DNA from: a candidate division TA06 bacterium
GTDB taxonomy: Bacteria > Hydrothermota > DG-26 > E44-bin18
Length of the DNA: 47,832 nt
Direction: 5' to 3'
Assembly: GCA_004376575.1 (NCBI GenBank)
Contig: SOJN01000012.1
Span: forward strand, 1-47,832
Positions 33,399-40,630 of this stretch are shown here, in pieces. A program made the translations under genes and the position numbers. Below the pieces are notes generated by a model. It was not told the DNA's origin. It saw nothing but the letters and a program-made list of their open reading frames with translations, and made no database searches. Each line of letters starts with the position of its first letter. Position 1 is the stretch's first letter.

Positions 33399-33555
33399 GA
33401 GATTGCTTCGTCGCCCCTCGATTAACTCGGGGCTTCTCGCAATGACAGGTTTTTCTCTCGGGAGAGTGTGGTGGGAACTTCTGAAAACTGATGTGGCACT
33501 CCCCCTGCTCAACCCGCGATCATAGATCTTAGATCATCAATCTTAGATGATTAGG
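33399..33555 (+). repeat. Composite dispersed repeat, copy 2
   Basis: GGAGATTGCTTC, a hairpin (CCCCTCGATTAACTCGGGG type), TCGCAATGACA, GTTTTTCTCTCGGGAGAG, GTGGTGGGAACTT, GATGTGGCACT, then AGATC/ATCTT words. It is colinear with the copy at 24652-24795. Confidence 0.7.
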
Positions 33556-33837
33556 CCGCGCCCCTACAATTCTCTCGGCGCCGAGCAAGCTCCCCCCGAC
33601 GGAGTTTATGCTTGGCGAAGCTGAGTGCGAAGGAGGCCGTGAAACGGTCCGGGCAGGCGGCTACTCCAGATTAGCTAGGGAGCGGCAAGATTGTTCAACA
33701 TTGAACCATATTGAACCGGGGACGGGCGCGTGGGACGCGGGATTGAACGGGGAGTGGCGATGAAGAGGGCGGAGTGGGGACAGCCCCCCAATTTTACAAT
33801 TTTGAAAAAGTCCCCCTCTTCCCTCGGACGAAAGAAC

Positions 33838-33932
33838 TTGTCATTGCGAGACTCGCGGAGCGAGTCGAAGCAATCCCCCTCATTTGACATGTTTTAGATT
33901 GCTTCGCGCCCTTCGGGCGCTCGCAATGACAA
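33838..33932. repeat. Nested inverted repeat
   Basis: Outer arms TTGTCATTGCGAG (33838-33850) and CTCGCAATGACAA (33920-33932) are perfect. Inner arms GAAGCAATC (33868-33876) and GATTGCTTC (33897-33905) are perfect too. Each side also holds its own hairpin (ACTCG/CGAGT; GCGCCC-ttc-GGGCGC). The composite repeat's TTGCTTC...TCGCAATGACA unit is thus present twice in opposite orientation. Confidence 0.75.
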
Positions 33933-33983
33933 TTGGCTGGTTTGCTTGGCCCAGCGGCGGGCTTGTTTTGGGTCAGGGCGGTG

Positions 33984-34025
33984 TAATTTCGAAGGTGAGT
34001 GGAAGGGCGGAGTGGAATTTCGGGA
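33984..34025. repeat. 31-bp-spaced core pair before the D-aminoacylase gene
   Basis: TAATTTCG at 33984 and GAATTTCG at 34015, exactly 31 bases apart, with G-rich fill. The second core ends 26 bases before the -35 box. Confidence 0.6.
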
Positions 34026-34047
34026 GTTCGGCCCGGGCCTATTTCGT

Positions 34048-34076
34048 TTGACATGATCATGTTATTGGCCTAAGAT
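34048..34076 (+). promoter_or_regulatory. Promoter of the D-aminoacylase gene, with palindrome in spacer
   Basis: TTGACA (34048-34053), 17 bases, TAAGAT (34071-34076). The perfect palindrome ACATGATCATGT (34051-34062) covers the end of the -35 box and part of the spacer and may be an operator. The predicted leader is only about 11 bases and consists mostly of the ribosome-binding site GGAGGGAG. Confidence 0.65.
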
Positions 34077-34093
34077 TTCGGCCGGAGGGAGAT

Positions 34094-35674
34094 ATGGAAG
34101 TGGATATTCTCATAAAAGGCGGAGACATCATTGACGGGACAGGCAAGGCAACCTATCAGGCAGACCTTGCCATTCTCAAGGGGAGAATATCACGAATCGG
34201 CGCACTGAATGATATCCAGGCCACGGAGACAATCGATGGCCACGGAATGGTCATCTGTCCCGGCTTCATTGACATTCACGGACACTCAGATATCTCCCTT
34301 CTAGTTTGCCCCACAGCAGACAGCAAGATCATGCAGGGGATAACGACTGAAGTCGCAGGAAACTGCGGAGAATCAGCGGCCCCTGTTTCTAAGAGAATGA
34401 TGGACGATCTAGCCGCGGACGCAAAAAGATTTGAAGTGGAGCTGAGTTGGGGAACCCTGGGCAGTTTCCTGGATATGCTCGAGGGAAGAATATCAATTAA
34501 CTATGCAACTCTTGTGGGACTGGGCACCATAAGAGGTGGGGCAATCGGTACAATTGACAGGCCAGCAAGCCCCTCCGAACTGTCAAGGATGCAGGACATG
34601 GTGAAGGAGGCCCTGGACCAAGGGGCTCTGGGAATCTCAACCGGTCTTATGTATCCTCCAGGTATGTACGCAGATATGCAGGAGATTGTAGAACTCGCGA
34701 AATGTGCTGCGAGCAAGTCAGGCATCTACGCCTCTCACATAAGAGGGGAAGGCAAAAATCTTGCCCCTGCAGTCGAAGAAGCAATCCAGATCGGCAGAGA
34801 GGCGAGCATTCCCGTTCAGATATCTCACCTGAAGGCGTCGGGCGAATCAAACTGGGGAAGAATGGCCAGCATTTTGTCAGGAATAGAAGATGCATCAAAA
34901 GATGGTGTGGATGTGATGGCCGACAGATACCCATACATAGCCGGAGCCACAAGCCTCGCGGCCATTTTCCCGGCCTGGTCGCACGAGGGTGGAAGAAAGG
35001 CATTTCTCACCCGCCTAAAAACAGCTGACCACACACCGAATCTGAAAAAAGCAATTGATGAAAGAGTCGCGGATGTGGGATGGGGAAAGATCATTCTGAC
35101 AAACGCCTGGTCTGCGCAGAACACTGAGCTTGAAGGAAAATCCATTGCCGAGTGTGCCGCCAGAACCAACGTGGATCCCTATGATATCCTGGTCAAGTTG
35201 ATTCTCGACAGCGAGGGGCTGGCATCCATGGTTTCATTCACACAGGATGAGAACGACATGTTAATAACACTGACCCACCCCAAGGTCATGGTATGCTCAG
35301 ACAGCGGAGTGAAATCCCCTGAAGGTAAGCTTGGTGAAGGCAAACCGCATCCTAGATGCTACGGCGCATTTCCAAAATTTCTCAATCTATTCGTGCGTCA
35401 AAAGGGGTTGCTCACCATAGAAGAAGCAATACGAAAGATGACCAGCATGCCTGCGAAAAGGCTCAAATTGGAAAGCAGAGGGACATTGAGTGAAGGGTTT
35501 TTTGCAGATATCGTAGTGCTCAATCCGTCAAGGATCGAGGATACTGCCACCTACCAGAATCCCCACAGCTATCCCCAAGGCATAGAGTACGTCATTGTCA
35601 ATGGGGAGTTGGTTGTCAACAAAGGCATTCACACAAAAGCAGCGCCCGGGATGGTCTTGAGAAGACAGGGGTAA
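34094..35674 (+). CDS. D-aminoacylase (N-acyl-D-amino-acid deacylase)
   Basis: A 526-residue amidohydrolase that frees D-amino acids from N-acyl derivatives. Family marks are IHGHSD (His62, His64), GITTEVAGNCGESAAP with the metal-ligand cysteine (Cys91), SHIRGEG, QISHLKASG, DRYPYIAGATSL, and VCSDSGVKSPEG (catalytic Asp), then RCYGAFPKFL. The C-terminal beta-domain piece GFFADIVVLNP is present. No signal peptide. GGAGGGAG precedes the ATG. It heads a plus-strand operon with a CAP-domain protein and a GalT-like protein. Cleavage of D-amino-acid-containing peptidoglycan fragments is a plausible natural role, but dihydropyrimidinase-like substrates cannot be excluded. Confidence 0.9.
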   Translation: MEVDILIKGGDIIDGTGKATYQADLAILKGRISRIGALNDIQATETIDGHGMVICPGFIDIHGHSDISLLVCPTADSKIMQGITTEVAGNCGESAAPVSKRMMDDLAADAKRFEVELSWGTLGSFLDMLEGRISINYATLVGLGTIRGGAIGTIDRPASPSELSRMQDMVKEALDQGALGISTGLMYPPGMYADMQEIVELAKCAASKSGIYASHIRGEGKNLAPAVEEAIQIGREASIPVQISHLKASGESNWGRMASILSGIEDASKDGVDVMADRYPYIAGATSLAAIFPAWSHEGGRKAFLTRLKTADHTPNLKKAIDERVADVGWGKIILTNAWSAQNTELEGKSIAECAARTNVDPYDILVKLILDSEGLASMVSFTQDENDMLITLTHPKVMVCSDSGVKSPEGKLGEGKPHPRCYGAFPKFLNLFVRQKGLLTIEEAIRKMTSMPAKRLKLESRGTLSEGFFADIVVLNPSRIEDTATYQNPHSYPQGIEYVIVNGELVVNKGIHTKAAPGMVLRRQG

Positions 35675-35682
35675 TTCATCTA

Positions 35683-36501
35683 GTGAAACCTCAGCACACA
35701 TTTGTATTTCTCATTTTACTTGGATTCTTCTCTTCATCGCAAATTGCCTTTTGTCAGGTTCATTTCGAAAAAGAACTGGAAGACAGCATGTTCGCCATCA
35801 CAAACGCACAGCGTCGCGAACATAAGCTTCCACCTTTACTCAGGTCGCAGTCTATCGCAGTGGCCGCAAGAAAACACAGCCTTGACATGTCCAAAAGAGG
35901 CTTCTTTGGGCACATCAATCCTGACGGATGGGGTGTGGCTAAGAGGCTAAACAACGCTGGTATCTGGTATGTCTCGTGTGCGGAGAACGTCGCCAAAACC
36001 TTCAGCATCATAAATGCGCACAAGGGGTTCATGGAGAGCAAAGGACACCGAGATAACATGCTCGACCGATCCTCCACTCACATTGGAATTGGAGTCTACA
36101 GGGGTTCAGACGGTTTCTTGTGTATCACTCAGAACTACATACAAGCGGCAGACACAATTAATGTCGACTCCGCAGCCAAGTTCATCGAGAAGAAGCTCAA
36201 CAGGAAAAGAATCTATCGTAACCGTTCCTATCTTAGAAGGCAGGCTACAATTGACAGTATTGCCACCCGTCATTCTCTGAAGATGTTGAAATCCCAAAAC
36301 CCAAGAATCGCTCAAGATTTCGGAAACATTGACGCGAGCGCCAGCGCCTTTCATTTCGTAACACCCGGGTTGAACGATATCTTTGGTGACGCAAAGATGA
36401 TTCGGTGCAGGGGTACACGGATGGGGATCGGCATAGCGCAAGGTAGCTCCCGCAAGTACGGTAACGGCCTGTTATGGATAACCATAATCATTGCCGAATA
36501 G
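35683..36501 (+). CDS. Secreted CAP-domain (SCP/YkwD-like) protein
   Basis: A 272-residue exported protein. The signal peptide (about 1-25) ends near IAFCQ. The CAP domain covers about 30-150, with the cavity residues His77 (FFGHINPDGWG), Glu101 (CAENVA) and His122 (ESKGHRDNML). The following ~120 residues (about 155-272) are basic at first, then resemble a second, degenerate CAP-like half (RQATIDSIATRHS, HFVTPGLND, GTRMGIGIAQG, LLWITIII). That duplication is my inference. CAP proteins in bacteria bind envelope components; enzymatic action is unproven. The start is GTG at 35683, eight bases after the D-aminoacylase stop. Confidence 0.82.
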   Translation: MKPQHTFVFLILLGFFSSSQIAFCQVHFEKELEDSMFAITNAQRREHKLPPLLRSQSIAVAARKHSLDMSKRGFFGHINPDGWGVAKRLNNAGIWYVSCAENVAKTFSIINAHKGFMESKGHRDNMLDRSSTHIGIGVYRGSDGFLCITQNYIQAADTINVDSAAKFIEKKLNRKRIYRNRSYLRRQATIDSIATRHSLKMLKSQNPRIAQDFGNIDASASAFHFVTPGLNDIFGDAKMIRCRGTRMGIGIAQGSSRKYGNGLLWITIIIAE

Positions 36502-36527
36502 GACCCCATCTCGTAAAGGAGAAGATT

Positions 36528-37607
36528 ATGGAACTGGCAGACTTGAAAAGACGGATCAAGGCGTCTCAGTTTCAGCAGTTCAAGCCGAAGAGTCTCTTCA
36601 GAGTCGAAGACCCCATAACTGGCCGGATTGTCCTCGTAAGCCCAAACAGAGAGACAAGGCATGCGGAGATACACAGAGAAGATGCTGGGACGACGAGGAA
36701 AAGAGAAGATTGCTATTATTGCAGTGGAAAAACGCCCTCAACCCTTTTCTATGTAGACAACAACAACAAACTGAAGCTTTTGGAAGAGACCCGGTCAATG
36801 GAGACAGCTCTCGCCTCCCTTAAGGGCAAGGACAAAAGCAAAGTGAGCACCTACTACAAAATGCTAGAAAACATGCCCAGCCACACTTTTCCAAAGGAGA
36901 GGTGGGCGGCAAGAACATTTCTCAACCTTGTACCTTCCCTTACAGACGATCCTGAACTCAGTCTAGTCATCTCAATCAGCCCCGCGGATCACTACAGGCA
37001 CATGCACCAGCTCCCGAAACGCGTCGTAAGCGCCATAGTCGTCTCGTGGCAGGCAATCGAAAAACTTGCCTCCTCAAATCGATTGGTGGCTGTCCCATTC
37101 ATAAACGGCGGCAAGAGAGCTGGAGCGGGACAGAGCGTCTCCTGCTTTCACAGCCAGGTATACATCACAAAGACCCCTCTCCTCTACAAGCAGATAGCAC
37201 GAAGGAGAAAAAAACACGGATGTGGAGTTTGCAGCATTTTGAGGAGTCGTTCGCTTACTGTGTACACCAACAGGGAGTTTAAGGTCATGGCGCACCCTGC
37301 CCCAGTCAGGAATCACTCCCTTCTCATCGCACCCAGGCAGTGCGTGCCACAACTCGAGACAATAGATCCTGACGCATTCGCTGATGCACTCAAGGTCTCA
37401 TTGAGGGCTATCAAATCATTAACAGGTGTCGTTCCCGGCTACAATGTGGCGGTGAGATGCGGGAAATCGATAGGTCACATCCACGCCGAGTTTGTGCCCA
37501 AAACGGAGACAAACACCCCAGCAGGGTTCGAAGAAGCGACCGGCCTTACCTTGGTAACAGAAGCGCCCCTCAAGGTCTCTAAACTTCTCAGGAAACTCTT
37601 ATCCTGA
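36528..37607 (+). CDS. GalT-like nucleotidyltransferase (HIT superfamily)
   Basis: A 359-residue protein distantly related to galactose-1-phosphate uridylyltransferase. Supporting motifs are a zinc-type CYYC (Cys62, Cys65), the active-site region GQSVSCFHSQVY (aligned to HPHxQ, here C-F-H-S-Q with His208 as nucleophile), a second CGVC (Cys232, Cys235), and the C-terminal GHIHAEF followed by AGFEEATG. The first histidine of HxHxQ is replaced by cysteine (Cys206), which could still bind zinc. Substrate is unknown; sugar-1-phosphates or adenylylated compounds are candidates. The ATG at 36528 has AAAGGAGAAG upstream and is favoured over an ATG at 36474 inside the CAP gene. Its end overlaps the convergent CNNM gene by 20 bases. 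Confidence 0.75.
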   Translation: MELADLKRRIKASQFQQFKPKSLFRVEDPITGRIVLVSPNRETRHAEIHREDAGTTRKREDCYYCSGKTPSTLFYVDNNNKLKLLEETRSMETALASLKGKDKSKVSTYYKMLENMPSHTFPKERWAARTFLNLVPSLTDDPELSLVISISPADHYRHMHQLPKRVVSAIVVSWQAIEKLASSNRLVAVPFINGGKRAGAGQSVSCFHSQVYITKTPLLYKQIARRRKKHGCGVCSILRSRSLTVYTNREFKVMAHPAPVRNHSLLIAPRQCVPQLETIDPDAFADALKVSLRAIKSLTGVVPGYNVAVRCGKSIGHIHAEFVPKTETNTPAGFEEATGLTLVTEAPLKVSKLLRKLLS

Positions 37608-38808
37608 CCTTATCCACCTTTCTGTCGCTTGAATCAAGAACGACAACGGTGACCTGCCCAAATTTGAAGATCCTGCCCACCTTCGGAATCTTCCCAGCAC
37701 TCTCGATTAGCAATCCGCCTATCGTTTCATATTCTCCTTTTGGCAGGTTTATGTGGAAGTGTTTTTCAATGTCCGCAATCCTCGCACTCCCGTCCGCCAG
37801 GATTGTGCGCCTTGCCACCTTTCGAAACCGTCTCAACTCCTTGTCGTGTTCATCCCTGATCTCGCCAATCAATTCCTCAACCAGATCTTCAAGCCCCACC
37901 AGACCAGAAGTTCCCCCGTATTCATCAACAACAATAGCCATGTGTGTATAGTCCTTTTTTAGTTCATCAAGGAGGCTAGCGCAGCTTTTTTCTTCTGGAA
38001 CGAACGTGACAGACCGCATCACCTTTTTCGCGTCCCAACCCTCCTTCTCGAGCAAGTCGACGGCGACGACAACTCCCTTGATGTTGTCTACATTCCCTTC
38101 ATAAACTGGAATCCTGGAATGGCCCGTGTCAGCTAGAAGGCGCGCTATCTCTTCATAACTGACATCTACAGGAGATACAACCATTTCCATCCTGGGAACC
38201 ATAATTTCCCGTATGGGCTTTCTCCAGAAGTCAAGCACTGTAGATATGATTCGCCTGTCTCTTGCCCCCAGCAGCCCCTCATCCTCCCCGGCTTCAATGG
38301 CAGACTCGAATGTCCCTCTGCTAAAAATGGGTATCACCTCTTTGGGACTGAATCGGAACAGAAACAGGAGAGCTCTTGCTCCCCAGTTGGAAAGGACTAT
38401 CAGTGGAAAGAGAACTTTTCTTGCAGAAACGATCGCTGGCGACACTGAAATTCCAACACGTTCGGGCCTGACTCGAGCAAACGACTTGGGGATCATTTCA
38501 CCTAGAATCAATATGGCAAAGCCTACGATGAACGGGGACGCAAGCCTTCCCGGCTCTCCGAATCTTAGATACAGCAGCCTGGTTGCCAGAAAAGTGCAGG
38601 CCACCACGCTCAGGTTTGTCCCCACCAGGATTGTGGTGAGAAAGATCTCCGGCTTGGCCAAAAGGTCAAGAGCATTTCTTGCCCCTCTGGAACCAAGCTT
38701 CCGAAGATGCCTCAGTCTCACCCTGTTTGCAGAGATAAGAGCCATCTCACTGGCCCCAAAGAACCCCACCATAAGAAGAAAGAAGATCGCGATAATAGCA
38801 CCCATCAT
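37588..38808 (-). CDS. CNNM/CorC-like protein (DUF21, CBS pair, transporter-associated domain), copy 2
   Basis: A 406-residue membrane protein of the hemolysin C/CorC family. The DUF21 part (about 1-190) has an N-terminal membrane helix and further hydrophobic segments. A CBS pair follows (about 205-325, with VPRMEMVVSPVDVSYEEIARLL and HMAIVVDEYGGTSGLVGLEDLVEELIGEI). The C-terminal domain (about 330-406) ends in RIRVS. Family members move or sense magnesium or other divalent ions. It lies three bases after its paralogue. Its stop overlaps the convergent GalT-like gene. Confidence 0.9.
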   Translation of the reverse strand: MMGAIIAIFFLLMVGFFGASEMALISANRVRLRHLRKLGSRGARNALDLLAKPEIFLTTILVGTNLSVVACTFLATRLLYLRFGEPGRLASPFIVGFAILILGEMIPKSFARVRPERVGISVSPAIVSARKVLFPLIVLSNWGARALLFLFRFSPKEVIPIFSRGTFESAIEAGEDEGLLGARDRRIISTVLDFWRKPIREIMVPRMEMVVSPVDVSYEEIARLLADTGHSRIPVYEGNVDNIKGVVVAVDLLEKEGWDAKKVMRSVTFVPEEKSCASLLDELKKDYTHMAIVVDEYGGTSGLVGLEDLVEELIGEIRDEHDKELRRFRKVARRTILADGSARIADIEKHFHINLPKGEYETIGGLLIESAGKIPKVGRIFKFGQVTVVVLDSSDRKVDKVRIRVS

Positions 38809-38811
38809 GGC

Positions 38812-40065
38812 TCATCCTGCCTTTACTATCCTCACCCTGGATATCCTGGTCCCCTGGATTTCCTGAATGGTGTAGGTCGCTCCCCGATACTCAAAACTCT
38901 CTCCTTCGACGGGAATTCTTCCAGCAAGATCGTAAATTAGGCCTGAAAGCGTGTCGAACTCCTGAACAGGCAGGTCCAGGCCGGTCCTTTTCTTCAGGTC
39001 GTTAAGGCTGACATATCCATCTGCCACCAGTTCTTTCTCATTGATAACAACAATCTCAGGCCTTTCCCCGGTACGTGACTCTTCTGTAATGTCACCGACA
39101 ATCTCCTTCAAGACATCGTCTAAGGTGACCAGGCCAACCGTCCCACCATGCTCATCCACTACCATGGCAAAGTGCATCCGCCGCCTCTGAAATTCCTCCA
39201 GGAGTCCTCCTATTCTCATCGTCTCGGGCACAAAATACGCTGGCTTGAGAAGATTGAGCACCGAGTCTCTCTCTGACACTCTGGCAGTCAGAATGTCTTT
39301 TAAGTAAAGAATACCCACAATGTCGTCAAGATTGTCATCGTAGACCGGCATTCTAGAATGGCGCTTTGTCCTGGCCAGATCTCTCGCCTCGGAAACGGAC
39401 AGATCTTTTGAGATGGAGAACATTTCAGTTCTAGGGGTCATTGTCTCTCTGACAACAGTGTCAGAAAAATCAAAGACATTTCCTATTATCTCCTGTTCAA
39501 AATCTCTTAGAGTCTTGGTCTTCCTGCCCAGCTCAAGCATCGCTTTTATTTCATCCATGGTTACCAGGCTTCTTCTGTTCATACCGAACTGCCCGAAGCG
39601 GATGAAGAGTTCCAAAATGTAGGATACAGGAAGAAAGATTGTGGAAACAAGATTGAGTATTGGCGCAGTTCTCAGTGAAACCCTCTCTGCCCTCTCCAGG
39701 CTATACCACTTAGGACTGATCTCTCCGAAGACGAGAAGGAGGAATGTCGTAACACCTATGCCCACGGCTGCGCCCGCGGTTTCACCAACTCCAATCAGTT
39801 TTGCCACCCTGAAGGCCAGGAGCGCGGCAAAAAAGCTTGTACCCACGTTGGCCAGCGTATTACCAAGAACTATACTGATGAGGGTTCTCTGGGGATTTGA
39901 AAGCAACCGCGAGAGATGACCAGAGAATCTTACCCTCTCAGAAACTAACCTTCTCACTCGCAGAGGGGAAAGTGAAAAGATGGCTGCTTCAGAGCCCGAG
40001 AAAAAGGCAGAAAGAACAAGCAATACAAGAATACCCGCAAGGTGGAGGAGAATCGCGCTCCTCAA
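38812..40065 (-). CDS. CNNM/CorC-like protein (DUF21, CBS pair, transporter-associated domain), copy 1
   Basis: A 417-residue paralogue of the next gene, with the same order of DUF21 membrane part, CBS pair (TPRTEMFSISKDLSVSEAR; HFAMVVDEHGGTVGLVTLDDVLKEIVGDI) and C-terminal domain. The start is TTG at 40065 with GAGGGGG about nine bases upstream. This gene pair commonly follows ybeY in bacteria. Sequence divergence between the copies is high apart from the CBS signatures, so the duplication is old and the proteins may form a heterodimer (inference). Confidence 0.9.
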   Translation of the reverse strand: MRSAILLHLAGILVLLVLSAFFSGSEAAIFSLSPLRVRRLVSERVRFSGHLSRLLSNPQRTLISIVLGNTLANVGTSFFAALLAFRVAKLIGVGETAGAAVGIGVTTFLLLVFGEISPKWYSLERAERVSLRTAPILNLVSTIFLPVSYILELFIRFGQFGMNRRSLVTMDEIKAMLELGRKTKTLRDFEQEIIGNVFDFSDTVVRETMTPRTEMFSISKDLSVSEARDLARTKRHSRMPVYDDNLDDIVGILYLKDILTARVSERDSVLNLLKPAYFVPETMRIGGLLEEFQRRRMHFAMVVDEHGGTVGLVTLDDVLKEIVGDITEESRTGERPEIVVINEKELVADGYVSLNDLKKRTGLDLPVQEFDTLSGLIYDLAGRIPVEGESFEYRGATYTIQEIQGTRISRVRIVKAG

Positions 40066-40177
40066 GCAAACATACCCCCTCTAAAATCAAATCACAAATT
40101 CCAAACTCCAAACAAATTCCAAGTGTTTTGTCGTACAGCGTGTAGCGTACAGCTTCAGTAGTCTGACATCTTATATC

Positions 40178-40630
40178 TTACATCTTACGTCTGGAGCGTG
40201 ATTTGTTTCTAATAGGTAGAATAGCCAGTTCTTTTTCCAGACGTTCTATTTTCTTGGGCATGGATTTGTGATCATATCCAAGGAGATGGAGAAGCCCGTG
40301 GAGGACCAGGAAAAGGAGCTCCCTTCTAAAGGAGTGTCCGAGCTCTTTGGCCTGCTCTCGCGCTCTGTCCAAGGAGATGAATACATCCCCTAGTACGTGG
40401 CCAGAGTACTCAGAGTCTTTCCCCTCCCGCGCGGAAAAGGCAAGTACGTCTGTTGTACCTTCTCTTTTTGTGTATTGGTGATTCAGGGCGGACATGGCTG
40501 CATCATCAACAAAGATGACAGCCAGCTCACAATCTACTTCCTCTTTTGTCAGAACGTGTCTAGCGATTTGCTTTACGTCCCCCGGTTTCACTCCGCACCT
40601 TTCCGGAAGACCTTTTACGTAGATTTCCAT
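40178..40630 (-). CDS. ybeY: Endoribonuclease YbeY (16S rRNA maturation)
   Basis: This zinc-dependent RNase acts in 16S rRNA 3'-end maturation and ribosome quality control. The 150 residues are standard. The zinc site HGLLHLLGYDH (His111, His115, His121) and the family segment NHQYTKREGTTDVLAF are intact. The ATG at 40630 is inside the 3' end of the HD gene, overlapping it by 71 bases out of frame; an in-frame TTG lies at 40645. The phoH-pgpH-ybeY-corC order seen here is conserved over many phyla and links RNA metabolism with envelope functions. Confidence 0.95.
   Translation of the reverse strand: MEIYVKGLPERCGVKPGDVKQIARHVLTKEEVDCELAVIFVDDAAMSALNHQYTKREGTTDVLAFSAREGKDSEYSGHVLGDVFISLDRAREQAKELGHSFRRELLFLVLHGLLHLLGYDHKSMPKKIERLEKELAILPIRNKSRSRRKM

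Larger units (their letters stand above)
32593..34047. other. Gene-free island 3 (repeat mosaic)
   Basis: This lies between divergent operons and has no credible gene. From left to right it holds a C-rich 31-bp array (32639-32700), a multi-arm inverted repeat (32841-32932), a G-rich array (33037-33120), GATCT-type words (33140-33170 and 33270-33300), a hairpin (33361-33390), composite repeat copy 2 (33399-33555), a perfect 12-base palindrome CTCGGCGCCGAG (33574-33585), a segment matching the first bases of this window (33743-33780), a nested inverted repeat (33838-33932), and a last pair of array cores (33984, 34015). Confidence 0.65.
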
